Positions 16,443 through 24,880 of a DNA stretch of 40,270 bases are shown in pieces. Origin of the DNA: Lentisphaerota bacterium (lineage in GTDB: Bacteria; Verrucomicrobiota; Lentisphaeria; Victivallales; Victivallaceae); NCBI GenBank assembly GCA_015061695.1, contig SUWA01000016.1:1-40270 (forward strand), given 5' to 3'. The notes beneath the pieces were generated by a model, which worked only from the letters and a program-made list of their open reading frames with translations, had not been told where the DNA came from and searched no databases. How positions within the stretch are numbered: the stretch's first letter is position 1; each line of letters begins with the position of its first letter. The position numbers were made by a program, and so were the translations under genes.

Positions 16443-16805
16443 TTATTGTTTACAGAGGTAAAAAACGTTGCCTTCCGGGTCCTGACCGCGGTAAAATACT
16501 TCGCCGGGGTGGAAGCGCTCCATTGTTTCCAGCGGGTGTTTGTTGAGCGAAAGTTCTTTCAGGACTTTTTCCAGATGCGGCGTTGCCAGCACCAGCGTGG
16601 TGGCTGATGCACTGTGTTCAAGATAAGGCGCTTCGGATTTTTCCAGTATGATCCGGCTGCCGTCCGGTGCGGCAAATTCGCACCAGAAATCGCTGTCAAC
16701 TACCGGTTCGCCCAAACAGAGTATTTCCCGGTAAAAGATCCGTTCGATATGCAGTTTTTTCACCCGGATAAGCACTCCGGAGCCGGCTCTGATCGGTGCA
16801 GGCAT
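16443..16805 (-). CDS. VOC (glyoxalase/dioxygenase-like) family protein
   Basis: 120 residues, the size of a single VOC-fold subunit. The N-terminal beta-alpha-beta module (LIRVKKLHIERIFYREILCLGEP) resembles the typical opening, with the catalytic His weakly placed. The C-terminal module ends DPEGNVFYLC, the usual VOC ending with a metal-binding Glu position. AAAGGAG lies inside the end of the preceding TRIC gene, only 4 bases separate the two genes, and they are surely co-transcribed. VOC proteins cover many activities (isomerases, dioxygenases, resistance proteins), so no substrate is given. Proximity to uxaC may hint at sugar metabolism, but that is a guess. Confidence 0.7.
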   Translation of the reverse strand: MPAPIRAGSGVLIRVKKLHIERIFYREILCLGEPVVDSDFWCEFAAPDGSRIILEKSEAPYLEHSASATTLVLATPHLEKVLKELSLNKHPLETMERFHPGEVFYRGQDPEGNVFYLCKQ

Positions 16806-16809
16806 TGTT

Positions 16810-17463
16810 TTATGACTCCTTTCCCGGGGCGGCCGCGTCGTTGCTGCTGGCTACCGGCAGGTGCAGTTTATAGTGCATGGCCGCCAGCCGGATGCCGGTT
16901 ACAAAAAGAAATACTGTTGCAAAAATCGAAAAATCCGGCAGTCGGGTCAATCTTTTCAGCAAACAGAATACCAGACCGCCCAGCAGCGCTGCCGTGGCAT
17001 AAAAATCGCTGGTCAGCACTACCGGGATCGACTTGCTCATCACATCGCGCAAGATCCCGCCGCCGACTGCGGTCAATACGCCGCACAGCACGATCCCGAT
17101 CGTATTGAGTTCAAACGCCGCGCCTTTGGCCGCGCCGATGGCGGTAAACACCCCCAGTCCGATCGCATCGCAAATGGCAATGAGTTTCTGCAAGTTGCTC
17201 AAATAGCGGGCCACAAAAAATACCGTCAGCGCACTGGCAATGCAGATCAAAAGATAGCTTTTGCTGCGCAGCGCCGCTACCGGCACATCGCCGATGATCA
17301 GATCGCGCAAGATTCCGCCGCCGACGCCCACCGTACAACCGAACACCACTACGCCCAGCAGATCCAGTTTATGATGTACTCCGCAAAGCGCCCCGGTAAC
17401 CGCAAATACTGCGGTACCGAAAAGGTCAAAACTGTGGATAAGTTGTTCTGCGTCGATCATCAT
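16810..17463 (-). CDS. TRIC-type cation channel family protein (UPF0126)
   Basis: 217 residues with about seven hydrophobic segments and an internal duplication, the hallmark of the prokaryotic TRIC/UPF0126 family. The first half carries FGTAVFAVTGAL and GVGGGILRDLIIG; the second half carries AIGLGVFTAIGAAKG and AVGGGILRDVM. The repeated GGGILRD motif is visible in both halves. It should sit in the inner membrane as a homotrimer conducting monovalent cations; the physiological role in bacteria is unclear. Two start codons are adjacent (17463 and 17460). It lies 20 bp after the STAS gene and 4 bp before the VOC gene. Confidence 0.85.
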   Translation of the reverse strand: MMIDAEQLIHSFDLFGTAVFAVTGALCGVHHKLDLLGVVVFGCTVGVGGGILRDLIIGDVPVAALRSKSYLLICIASALTVFFVARYLSNLQKLIAICDAIGLGVFTAIGAAKGAAFELNTIGIVLCGVLTAVGGGILRDVMSKSIPVVLTSDFYATAALLGGLVFCLLKRLTRLPDFSIFATVFLFVTGIRLAAMHYKLHLPVASSNDAAAPGKES

Positions 17464-17483
17464 ACAACTGTTGGGAGGGGGTT

Positions 17484-17981
17484 TTATTTATTTTCCTTGA
17501 ACCGCTCGACATCCTGTTTGGTCATTTCCACGACCGCTTCAAAGCGTTTGCGGTTGCTGTCGTCGGCATTGATCAGGGTCTGGTGCGCTTCCAGCACGGT
17601 TTCGGCTGCAGTCTGCAGATTCTTTTTGACCGGTTCGGCCTTGGGATACAAAATTTCTTCGTAGGGGGTGAACTCGCCGTCTTCAAACTTGAAAAGTTTT
17701 TCCACGCCCAACCCTTTGAGCAGCTGACGGTTGCCGCCGGCATTGAGCAGACGCAGTTTGAGTTTGCGTTTGATCCCCAGCAGCGCCAGCATGGAAAGTA
17801 CCCCCATGCAGGTCGAATCCATACTTAAACAATCCCCCAGATCAATGGTAAGGTTTTTGATTTCTTCAGGGATATTGTTGGCAAAATCGCGCAGCGGTAC
17901 AACGGTTTCAAAATTTACTCTGCCGCTCAAGATGATACCGCAGCTGTTTTGATTGCGGCTGATAGATAATGTTCCTGCCAT
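17484..17981 (-). CDS. STAS-domain protein (anti-anti-sigma-like)
   Basis: 165 residues. Residues ~1-105 fit a STAS domain: an N-terminal beta strand, LSGRVNFETVVPL, then LTIDLGDCLSMDSTCMGVL, where Ser56 sits at the phosphorylated position of anti-sigma-factor antagonists, and NAGGNRQLLKGLGVEKLF near the end of the domain. The remaining ~60 residues form a charged helical tail not usual for SpoIIAA-type proteins. No matching serine kinase or phosphatase is in this window, so the partner is unknown. It begins 8 bp after nikR and is probably translated from the same message. Confidence 0.8.
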   Translation of the reverse strand: MAGTLSISRNQNSCGIILSGRVNFETVVPLRDFANNIPEEIKNLTIDLGDCLSMDSTCMGVLSMLALLGIKRKLKLRLLNAGGNRQLLKGLGVEKLFKFEDGEFTPYEEILYPKAEPVKKNLQTAAETVLEAHQTLINADDSNRKRFEAVVEMTKQDVERFKENK

Positions 17982-17989
17982 AGTTTACT

Positions 17990-18415
17990 TTACTCCAATT
18001 CTTTTCCGCTTGAGCTTATACTCAAAGCCGAGTGCAGCACTCCGCGCACCCGGCGGATTTGATGATTCAATTCCTGCAGCGCCTGCGGCGTGCCGGTCGC
18101 CATGATCATTTCCGCACACAATTCGTGCGAGAGATGCACATGGGTCGATGCTAAAATTTTCAGTTCGGAATCGTGCTGCAATCTGGTCAGCTTGGCGCAC
18201 AGTTCGCGCTGATGATGGTTGTAAAGCAGCGTGATCGTGCCCAGCATTTCTGTCTGGCCCTGTATGCAGGCGGAGTTTACCAGATAGTCCCGCAGCAGTT
18301 CTCGCACAAACTCCGAGCGGTTGCCGCTGCCGCTTTCTGCCATTTTTACATCCAGCTGATGCACCAGAGCTTCGTCCAGCGCCAGTGTTACCCGATTGAC
18401 CGTATTTTTTTTCAT
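17990..18415 (-). CDS. nikR: NikR-like nickel-responsive regulator
   Basis: 141 residues, as expected for NikR. Residues 1-48 form a ribbon-helix-helix DNA-binding domain (NRVTLALDEALVHQLD, GNRSEFVRELLRDYL). The ACT-like domain keeps the square-planar nickel site: His81, His92, His94 and Cys100 (in QHD and THVHLSHELC) align with the four ligands of E. coli NikR with a constant offset of five. This is therefore likely a functional nickel sensor. No nickel transporter, urease or hydrogenase gene is in the window, so its targets are elsewhere. It lies between truA and the STAS gene. Confidence 0.88.
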   Translation of the reverse strand: MKKNTVNRVTLALDEALVHQLDVKMAESGSGNRSEFVRELLRDYLVNSACIQGQTEMLGTITLLYNHHQRELCAKLTRLQHDSELKILASTHVHLSHELCAEMIMATGTPQALQELNHQIRRVRGVLHSALSISSSGKELE

Positions 18416-18457
18416 ATATTCAATATAACTCCAAATCCCGCTATTGCAAGGCTTTTT

Positions 18458-19348
18458 TTACATAAAAAACGGTACTTGTTTAAGCTCAAACGATTTCGGA
18501 TCATCCGGTTCAAAAAACACCTTCATCAAAAAGAGCGCATGACCCGGCGCGGTGTCCGGAGCCAGAGTCCGGTCGCGGGCTTCCAGAATATGTTTGGCTT
18601 CAAGGGGTTGTATCTTATGCAGTGCCGCGGCATGGAGTGTGCCGACCAGATTGCGCACCATCTTGTAGAGAAAACCGTTGCCGATAAAGGTCAGGCAGCG
18701 GAAATTACCGAAATCCTGTATCCTTATATCGTAGATCGTGCGCACGGCATCGTCAATATTTTTACGTTCGGCCACAAAGCTGGAGTAGTCGTGCGTGCCG
18801 GTCAGGTACGAAGCGGCTTCGCGCATGGCATCAACATCCTGCCGGGGATCGGTCAACATGCTGTAGCGGCCGGAAAAGGGCGTTTCCAACCCCAGATTCA
18901 TCACATAAGTATAGGCTTTGCCGATCGCATCGTAGCGGGTGTGGAAGTCCAGCGGAACTTCGCGGACATTGCGGATGCGGATAGCCGGCGGCAGCTGCCG
19001 GTTGAGCGCGCTTTGCAGCTTATCCAGCGGTATGACCGGTCGTACCGGCGTCAGAAAACTGGCCGCAAAACCGATGGCGTGAACTCCGGCATCGGTGCGG
19101 CTGGCACCGATCAGGTGAATGAATTGTCCGCCGTAGAGCTTGGTCAGTTTATTTTGCATATCTTCCTGTACGGCAAGACGGTTGGGCTGGATCTGCCAGC
19201 CGCCGTATTCGCTGCCGTCGTAACTGATTTCAAGCAAAACACGTTTGAACGGTTTATAGCAGGTTGCCTCCAGCGTGCGGCCTTCGCGCAAATCAAATTC
19301 ACCGGGTTCAGGCGTATAGGGCAGGTTGTCAGGTTTGAATTTACCCAT
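18458..19348 (-). CDS. truA: tRNA pseudouridine(38-40) synthase
   Basis: 296 residues. TruA makes pseudouridine at positions 38-40 of the tRNA anticodon arm. The catalytic Asp is Asp86 in GASRTDAGVHA. Other family motifs are ISYDGSEYGGWQ, LPPAIRIRNVREVPLDFHTRYDA, KAYTYVMN and FLYKMVRNLVGTL. The protein starts with about 33 extra residues before the conserved core. The start is 3 bases after the waaP stop, so translation may be coupled. Confidence 0.92.
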   Translation of the reverse strand: MGKFKPDNLPYTPEPGEFDLREGRTLEATCYKPFKRVLLEISYDGSEYGGWQIQPNRLAVQEDMQNKLTKLYGGQFIHLIGASRTDAGVHAIGFAASFLTPVRPVIPLDKLQSALNRQLPPAIRIRNVREVPLDFHTRYDAIGKAYTYVMNLGLETPFSGRYSMLTDPRQDVDAMREAASYLTGTHDYSSFVAERKNIDDAVRTIYDIRIQDFGNFRCLTFIGNGFLYKMVRNLVGTLHAAALHKIQPLEAKHILEARDRTLAPDTAPGHALFLMKVFFEPDDPKSFELKQVPFFM

Positions 19349-19351
19349 AGA

Positions 19352-20161
19352 TCAAAACTCCGGAGCCGGTTTCTGGTGTTCTTTGTAATAGAGTTTGCCC
19401 GCAGTTTGGGCGACTTTCTGCCAGAACTGCCGGTCGGAATCAAGCGTGTCGCGCAAACTTTTCAGCGAATAATACTTCATAAACCGGAAAAAATCCCGGC
19501 GGCTCAAGTTTATATCCATGCTGGAAAAATACAAACCGGCCACATCTTTTACATGGTAATGCAACGGCAGTTTTTTCCACTGTATTGCCCGGTGCAGATC
19601 TATGACCGATACCAGCGGGCGGGGGCACTCGAGCGTGGTCATATCCAGCAGAAAGTGGCAAATATAGCAATCGCGGTGGCAGATGTGGTTGCGGTGCATG
19701 ATCCCGGCAGAACGTGCCACTTCTTTGATCAACGCCAGTTTAAGGGCAAACTCCGGCTTTTTTTTCGGCCATTGGGCGCAAAGTTCTTCCAGCGAACAAT
19801 TATTTTCCAGCGCCGCAGTTATCAGAAACGACTCGCGCCGGGCCGGGTTGCTGCCGCGTTCGCCGTAGGCTTCGGCGGTCATGGTCGGCACATCCAGCGC
19901 GGTAAGCCGGTTGATCGCGGCAAATTCGTTGCCGGCGCCGAGGATCGGCCGCTTGAACTGAAAAAGATTTTTGAATATCTCGCGCCAGCCCACGCCCAGA
20001 TGGTGTTTGAGGAAGAAGGTGCGCCCATTCAGTTCCAACTTCAAAGTCCGGCGGCTTTTCACATGTCTGTACAATGTGCCATCGAGTTTGCCGACTTCGG
20101 CAAACGGCTCCTTACCCTGCCAGAGTTTTTGGAAAAATTCTCCTAAAAACAGTTTTTTCAC
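19352..20161 (-). CDS. waaP: LPS core heptose kinase, RfaP/WaaP family
   Basis: 269 residues, the length of WaaP, which phosphorylates heptose of the inner LPS core at the cytoplasmic side of the inner membrane. Recognisable stretches are FFLKHHLGVGWREIFKNLFQ, LGAGNEFAAINRL, VPTMTAEAYGERG and RRESFLIT. The kinase catalytic loop is HRDCYICHFLLDM (HRD with Asp as base), followed by VIDLHRA (metal-binding Asp). It lies 8 bp after the waaG-like gene, the same pairing as in proteobacterial LPS core clusters. Confidence 0.9.
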   Translation of the reverse strand: MKKLFLGEFFQKLWQGKEPFAEVGKLDGTLYRHVKSRRTLKLELNGRTFFLKHHLGVGWREIFKNLFQFKRPILGAGNEFAAINRLTALDVPTMTAEAYGERGSNPARRESFLITAALENNCSLEELCAQWPKKKPEFALKLALIKEVARSAGIMHRNHICHRDCYICHFLLDMTTLECPRPLVSVIDLHRAIQWKKLPLHYHVKDVAGLYFSSMDINLSRRDFFRFMKYYSLKSLRDTLDSDRQFWQKVAQTAGKLYYKEHQKPAPEF

Positions 20162-20169
20162 TCATTACC

Positions 20170-21282
20170 TCATTTCTTATCCCGGATAAATCGGATGATT
20201 TCGTCGGCAATGCAATCGCCGCGGGAGTACCAGAAATCTTGTTTATGCAGTCCGTGGATATTTTTCCGGCATTGCAGCAAATGCTGCGGTTCGTTGATCA
20301 GCTTTTGCAGTGCCAGACTCCAATGTTCCAGATTAAACGGTTCCGGCAGAACCACTCCGCCGCCGGAACCTGTGATGTATTCAGCAAAACCGCAGCGCCT
20401 GGTCGTAAGCACCGGCAAATTGCAGCACAACGCTTCGATCAAAACATTGCCGGCCGATTCGGCCCGGGCCGGATGTACCATAAGGTCGGCGGCCGGAAAG
20501 AGTTCTTCCAGTGCATCGCTGCCGCCGGGGAATTCGGCACGGATATTGCGCATATCGGCAATGGCCTGAAAACGATGACGGCGTTTGTCATCGCCGGGAA
20601 CGATCAGTTTGATTCTTTTTTTCAGCTCCGCAGGCAGATTGTCGATGATCGCCAGCGTGCGGTCAACGCCCTTGGTTTTGAAACTGGCCGCGGCCTGAAC
20701 GATCAGAAAATCATCTGATTCAAGCTGCAGTTGGCGTCGGATTTGTTCGCGGAACGCTGCCGAGTGGTCGGCTTTCTGATACTTTTTTTCAATCCCCGGC
20801 GGAACCCGCGTAAAGCGTTCGGCACTTACCGCGTAAAAACGCTGATAATCCCGCTCCTGCCGGCTGGTCAGTGTAAAAATACGATCGGTTTGCAGCGCAG
20901 ATTTTTCCTGCTGCAAAAATATTTTCCGGCGCGGCAGCAGCGTGTTGAGCAACTTGTTCTGCCAGCGGCAGCGCAGACAATCGTCGGCGGCAAAGTAAAA
21001 ATCCAATCCGCTCATGCGGTTGAACCCGATAACGGCATCGAATTTATTTTGCCGCAAAAAATCCTGCGCCTTGCGTTCAAATGCCAGCGCCCGGGCGTGG
21101 TTGCTGCTGCCCTTGACCGGCAGCACGGTCAATCCCACTCCTTCCGGAGCCGGGTCAAGCGCTTCAGCGCAAAGTATGTGAGCAATTACCCCGCGTTTCT
21201 GCAACGCCAGGATGGTCTGCAGCATATCGCGCTGGGCACCGCCGCGCAAAAAAAACTTGAAAATCAGAAATAGTGTTTGCAT
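20170..21282 (-). CDS. waaG: Glycosyltransferase family 4, WaaG-like LPS core glucosyltransferase
   Basis: 370 residues with a two-Rossmann GT-B layout. The start FLRGGAQRDMLQTILALQKRG and the motif VIGFNRMSGLDFYFAADDC closely resemble WaaG, which adds the first outer-core hexose to heptose II of LPS. VPPGIEKKY and HPARAESAGNVLIEALCCNLPVL form the donor-binding part of the C-terminal domain. It is paired with a WaaP-type kinase. It appears to be the first gene of the minus-strand run; the upstream 140 bp are shared with the divergent SpoU gene. A weak TTGCGA/TATTTT pair lies just before the start. Confidence 0.85.
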   Translation of the reverse strand: MQTLFLIFKFFLRGGAQRDMLQTILALQKRGVIAHILCAEALDPAPEGVGLTVLPVKGSSNHARALAFERKAQDFLRQNKFDAVIGFNRMSGLDFYFAADDCLRCRWQNKLLNTLLPRRKIFLQQEKSALQTDRIFTLTSRQERDYQRFYAVSAERFTRVPPGIEKKYQKADHSAAFREQIRRQLQLESDDFLIVQAAASFKTKGVDRTLAIIDNLPAELKKRIKLIVPGDDKRRHRFQAIADMRNIRAEFPGGSDALEELFPAADLMVHPARAESAGNVLIEALCCNLPVLTTRRCGFAEYITGSGGGVVLPEPFNLEHWSLALQKLINEPQHLLQCRKNIHGLHKQDFWYSRGDCIADEIIRFIRDKK

Positions 21283-21366
21283 AATCTATAAAATAACCTT
21301 TCAAAACGCTTTTCGCAAGTTATATTTACGGCTTTTTAACGGTTTGGAGTGGCAAAAAGCGATTAT

Positions 21367-21395
21367 TTGAGTTAAATTATCCTGTGTAATATATT
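21367..21395 (+). promoter_or_regulatory. Promoter of the SpoU-DUF89 unit
   Basis: TTGAGT (21367-21372), a 17-base spacer, TATATT (21390-21395), 30 bases before the ATG at 21425. Confidence 0.7.
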
Positions 21396-21424
21396 ACAAA
21401 CAGTTTTTACAGGGTGGATCACTT

Positions 21425-22258
21425 ATGAATAAAGATTTTCCTTTTACCGTTTTGAGCAGTACCCAAAATGCCACGTTCAAGGCAGTTATGAAATTGCGCG
21501 ACCGGCGCGACCGCGAAAAACGCCGCCTGACCGTGTTGGAGGGCTACCGGGAACTGACCCGGGCGCAGGAATACGGCATGAAACTCAAAGAGTGCTTTTT
21601 TGCGCCGGAAATGTTTTTGGGCGAAAATGAATTTACGGTTCTGAAAAATCTGGCCGATCACGGCGTGCGCATCTATCAGGTTCCGCCGTTTATGCTCGAA
21701 AAAATGGCCTATCGCGACCGCCCCGAAGGGCTGATCGCCACGGCCGAGATGCTCCGGCATACGCTTGATGATCTGCCGGTGGTGGAAAACGGCCTCTATC
21801 TGGTGGCCGAGGCTGTGGAAAAACCCGGCAATCTGGGCAGTATGCTCCGCAGTGCCGACGCCGCCGGGGTGGATGGCATGATTATTTGCGACAAAACCAC
21901 CGATATATACAATCCCAATGTTATCCGGGCTTCCACGGGGGCGCTTTTTGCCGTGCCGCTGGCCGAAGCTACTACCGACGAAACTTTTGCGTGGCTGCGC
22001 AAACACAATATCAAGATCCTTTCGGCCACGCCGCACACTGATAATATTTATACTGATGTGGACTTGACCACCAGTGTAGCCATTGCTGTCGGCACCGAAC
22101 AGACCGGCCTGACCGAACGTTGGATGACAGAGTGCGACCTGCCGGTGGTGATCCCGATGCTGGGGCAGATCGACTCGCTGAACGTGGCGACCGCCACGAC
22201 GATTCTGCTTTACGAAGCGGCGCGCCAGCGCAATTGGAAAATGCACGGCAAAAAGTGA
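21425..22258 (+). CDS. SpoU/TrmH-family RNA 2'-O-methyltransferase
   Basis: 277 residues with the two expected parts. An N-terminal substrate-binding domain (LSSTQNATFKAVMKLRDRR ... LEGYRELTRA) is followed by a SPOUT methyltransferase domain. The three SPOUT motifs are visible: EKPGNLGSMLRSADAAG (motif 1), AIAVGTEQTGLTE (motif 2, Gly-Glu-like) and IPMLGQIDSLNVATATTILLYEA (motif 3, forming the knotted SAM site). It methylates the ribose of an rRNA or tRNA base; the target cannot be told from sequence. The start at 21425 follows GGGTGG. The DUF89 gene begins 10 bp downstream. Confidence 0.9.
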   Translation: MNKDFPFTVLSSTQNATFKAVMKLRDRRDREKRRLTVLEGYRELTRAQEYGMKLKECFFAPEMFLGENEFTVLKNLADHGVRIYQVPPFMLEKMAYRDRPEGLIATAEMLRHTLDDLPVVENGLYLVAEAVEKPGNLGSMLRSADAAGVDGMIICDKTTDIYNPNVIRASTGALFAVPLAEATTDETFAWLRKHNIKILSATPHTDNIYTDVDLTTSVAIAVGTEQTGLTERWMTECDLPVVIPMLGQIDSLNVATATTILLYEAARQRNWKMHGKK

Positions 22259-22268
22259 GAACTTTACT

Positions 22269-23120
22269 ATGAAAATTTCCACCGAATGTATAAGTTGTGT
22301 GATCGGCAGCGCGGTTGAGATCATGGAAAAACAGCTGCCGCCGGAGCAGTACGAAAGCCTTTGTCAGCAGATGCTCAAGATCGCAAGCAGTCAATCCTGG
22401 CAGGAAACGCCCACTGATTTTGCGCGTAAACTCTACGGTTTTCTGCGCGATGCCGCCGGAGTGGATGACCCGTTCAAAGCGGCCAAAGAGCAGTCTACCG
22501 AACTGGCGCTGAAGCTGTTGGACGAAATGCGTTCGGTCATTGCCAGAACCGATGACCCTTTTGCCAATACGGTCAAAGTGGTGATCGGCGGCAATATCAT
22601 CGACTGCGGGATCAACCGCACGATGGATATGAAAAAAGCCATATTGCAGATGCAGGAAGTCTTTGATATGCCGTTGGATATAAAATTGATCCGGCAGTTT
22701 GAAGAACGTTTTTACGCTGCCGGAAATATTTTTTATATGCTCGACAACTGCGGCGAAGCCGTATTTGACCGGCTGCTGCTGGAACTGTTTCCGGGTTCGA
22801 TTACTCTGGGGGTACGCGGCAAGTTTGTGCTGAACGATATTACGCGGGCCGAACTGGCGGCCTCCGGGTTGGATAACTATCCGGTTTTTGATACCGATGA
22901 CGATACGCCGGGAGTTTCGCTGGAACGCTCCAATGCGGAATTGCTGGAAGCCATGCGGAAATCGGATCTGCTGATCGCCAAAGGGCAGGGCAACTACGAA
23001 ACGCTGGATGTCTACGATCGCCCGATCGCGCATCTTTTGCGGATCAAATGCCCGGTGGTAAGCCGAGCCTTGGCTTTGCCGCAAGGAGCGCTGGCACTTT
23101 CCATGCGCAACTTCCGTTAA
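22269..23120 (+). CDS. DUF89 / ARMT1-like metal-dependent phosphatase
   Basis: 283 residues of the DUF89 family, whose characterised members are metal-dependent phosphatases acting on damaged or side-product sugar phosphates. Key stretches are KISTECISC near the N-terminus (conserved Cys pair), GNIIDCGIN around residue 113 and MLDNCGEAVFDRLLLE, which supplies Asp and Asn metal ligands, then LLIAKGQGNYETL. All catalytic segments look intact. It is translated from the same transcript as the methyltransferase. The exact substrate is unknown; house-cleaning of sugar phosphates is the family expectation. Confidence 0.85.
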   Translation: MKISTECISCVIGSAVEIMEKQLPPEQYESLCQQMLKIASSQSWQETPTDFARKLYGFLRDAAGVDDPFKAAKEQSTELALKLLDEMRSVIARTDDPFANTVKVVIGGNIIDCGINRTMDMKKAILQMQEVFDMPLDIKLIRQFEERFYAAGNIFYMLDNCGEAVFDRLLLELFPGSITLGVRGKFVLNDITRAELAASGLDNYPVFDTDDDTPGVSLERSNAELLEAMRKSDLLIAKGQGNYETLDVYDRPIAHLLRIKCPVVSRALALPQGALALSMRNFR

Positions 23121-23266
23121 ATAAACGATCCGGACTCTACGATAGAGTCGGGCGGCAACCTCACTGCCATCGATCGGACTGTCCGCGAATTGCGGCATAC
23201 AGTTTGCCGGTCTGTATGTTTATACAGTTGCCCGGGCAAAAAATACTTTTTTCTCCACTTTAAAAC

Positions 23267-23294
23267 TTGCATTATCAAATATTTATGGTACTTT
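23267..23294 (+). promoter_or_regulatory. Weak candidate promoter for the structured RNA
   Basis: TTGCAT (23267-23272), a 16-base spacer, TACTTT (23289-23294). A perfect palindrome, TTCAACAGTTGAA, lies downstream at 23333-23345. The gap 23121-23266 contains small hairpins (for example GACTCTA/TAGAGTC at 23133-23149) without T-runs and no gene. Confidence 0.35.
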
Positions 23295-23371
23295 AATCAT
23301 CGTTGGATTGTTTTTGCTTAAAAAGCGAACAGTTCAACAGTTGAATAACAACCGTTTATATTTCAGCAAAT

Positions 23372-23591
23372 ATCTCGAAAAACCGCCAAATAGAAAAGAT
23401 TTTTTGCTCTCACTAAAGGTGAAATGTATCCGGTAGGATTGTGTCTTGCACATCTTACCGGACGTCCTTTAACATAGTGAGAGCAGGTACTTGGCGGTTC
23501 CTTCGAGATTGTGTTTGAGAACGTTCGGTATTTCTTCCGACCATTCTCAAACGCGCTGGGTTCCGCAAAAAGGAATAACAGGCGTTTTTTT
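23372..23591 (+). ncRNA. Structured RNA or leader, class not recognised
   Basis: A long rod-like fold is visible directly. ATCTCGAA (23372-23379) pairs with 23502-23509, ACCGCCAA (23382-23389) with 23491-23498, TGCTCTCACTA (23405-23415) with 23475-23485, AAAGG with CCTTT, and TCCGGTAGGAT (23429-23439) with 23452-23462. These are separated by internal loops. A second hairpin follows (GTTTGAGAA at 23513-23521 with 23544-23552, inner TCGG/CCGA). The last hairpin runs into T7 at 23585-23591, a terminator. It may be a free small RNA, perhaps 6S-like in shape only, or a 5' leader that attenuates the heptosyltransferase-adhesin operon starting 60 bases on. It does not match tmRNA, SRP RNA, RNase P RNA or a riboswitch I know. 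Confidence 0.6.
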
Positions 23592-23651
23592 ATGTCCGGA
23601 TTTTATTTGCATGGTTCCCGGTTGAGCTGATTTGACTTGAGGATTATGCAA

Positions 23652-24863
23652 ATGGAAAATACAGAAAATAAACCTGAAAAATCCGGTATGTCGATTGCTT
23701 TTGGCGACATACCCAAAGAACCTACTTGCGAAGCTATTGATGGGATCAAGTTTGATTTTAACGATGGATTGCGCTTGCATATACCCAAAAATGCCAAATC
23801 TTACCGGGTTCGGTTTGTGGATTTGGACACCAAGTCCTGTGTTTATGATGCGGTCACGCCGGAGGGCGGAGATTGCATAGTTTTCAGCTTCAAAAAATAT
23901 TATATTAAATTCCGGTTGGTTATTTCGGAAGTAGTGGACGATAAACTGCTTTTCATGCACGATTTTGACGCATCCGGCAAAGCCGTGGTGGTACGTTTTC
24001 CGGTGCATACCCTGGGCGACACCGTTGGCTGGTTCAGCTATGTGGAGCGTTTTCAGCAGAAGTTGAATTGCCAGCTGTATTGCGTGGTCGCCGGGTGGTT
24101 TGCGGAATTGGTCAAAAATCAGTATCCGCAGATCAAGTTTGTTACCAAAGAAGAAGCCGCCCAAATACCCTCCTACGCCAATTATAATATTGGAATTTAC
24201 GAACTGGGCAATGTAACGCACCAGCCGGTAGATCACCGATATGTGGGGTTGCACCGGTTGGCGGCGTATATTCTGGGCGTGGACGATAGCGACATCCCGC
24301 CGCGTTTTGATCTTTCCGCCCCCCGCCAGATCAAAGAAAAGTACGTTTGTATCGGTGTTCAAAGCACCAGTCTTGCCAAGTATTGGAACAATCCCGAAGG
24401 CTGGGATCGTGTAGTCGATTACCTGAAAAGTAAAGGCTACCGGGTGTTGTGTATAGATAAAGATCGCATCGGCGGCAAAGCGGGGACTTTTATCCGCAAA
24501 CCGGAAGCTGCGGAAGACTTTACCGGAGCCTTGCCGCTGCAGGAGCGGATAAACTTGCTCAAAGATGCAGATTTTTACATTGGGCTTTCCAGCGGTTTGA
24601 GCTGGCTGGCATGGGGGTGTAAAATTCCGGTGGTGATGATTTCCGGCTTTACCAATCCTCTGAATGAATTCAAGAATCCCTACCGTGTGATCAATTATAA
24701 CGCCTGCAACAGCTGCTGGAACGAGTTCAAAGACTTCAATTTAGCAGATTTCTGGAACTGTCCCCGTTTGGCAGGCACTGATCGGCGTTACGAATGTACG
24801 GCAATGATCACCGCCGACCAGGTTATAGATGTAATCAATAAAGTTATTAAAGATAAAAAGTAA
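23652..24863 (+). CDS. Autotransporter-type O-heptosyltransferase (TibC/Aah family)
   Basis: About 404 residues of the TibC/Aah/BAHT family, cytoplasmic enzymes that move ADP-heptose onto Ser residues of strand-loop-strand repeats in surface adhesins. The C-terminal half carries the family block ADFYIGLSSGLSWLAWGCKIPVVMISGF, then NPYRVINYNACNSCWNEF and two further Cys (NCPR, YECTAM). The spacing is CxxC-x14-C-x11-C, matching the four-cysteine iron site described for this family. KEYVCIG-like and NNPEGWDRVVDYLKSKGYRV stretches form the sugar-nucleotide domain. I use ATG 23652 because GAGG at 23639-23642 is 9 bases upstream; ATG 23646 or TTG 23637 are alternatives. The adhesin starts 17 bp later. 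Confidence 0.88.
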   Translation: MENTENKPEKSGMSIAFGDIPKEPTCEAIDGIKFDFNDGLRLHIPKNAKSYRVRFVDLDTKSCVYDAVTPEGGDCIVFSFKKYYIKFRLVISEVVDDKLLFMHDFDASGKAVVVRFPVHTLGDTVGWFSYVERFQQKLNCQLYCVVAGWFAELVKNQYPQIKFVTKEEAAQIPSYANYNIGIYELGNVTHQPVDHRYVGLHRLAAYILGVDDSDIPPRFDLSAPRQIKEKYVCIGVQSTSLAKYWNNPEGWDRVVDYLKSKGYRVLCIDKDRIGGKAGTFIRKPEAAEDFTGALPLQERINLLKDADFYIGLSSGLSWLAWGCKIPVVMISGFTNPLNEFKNPYRVINYNACNSCWNEFKDFNLADFWNCPRLAGTDRRYECTAMITADQVIDVINKVIKDKK

Positions 24864-24880
24864 ATTGGGGGAACCGAATC

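Noticed and set aside
18173-20146. 657-codon plus-strand frame across nikR, truA and waaP
   Set aside because: Antisense to three well-recognised genes; its sequence is the reverse shadow of theirs.
23133-23149. Terminator after the DUF89 gene (GACTCTA/TAGAGTC)
   Set aside because: The 7-bp stem is followed by GC-rich sequence with no T-run.
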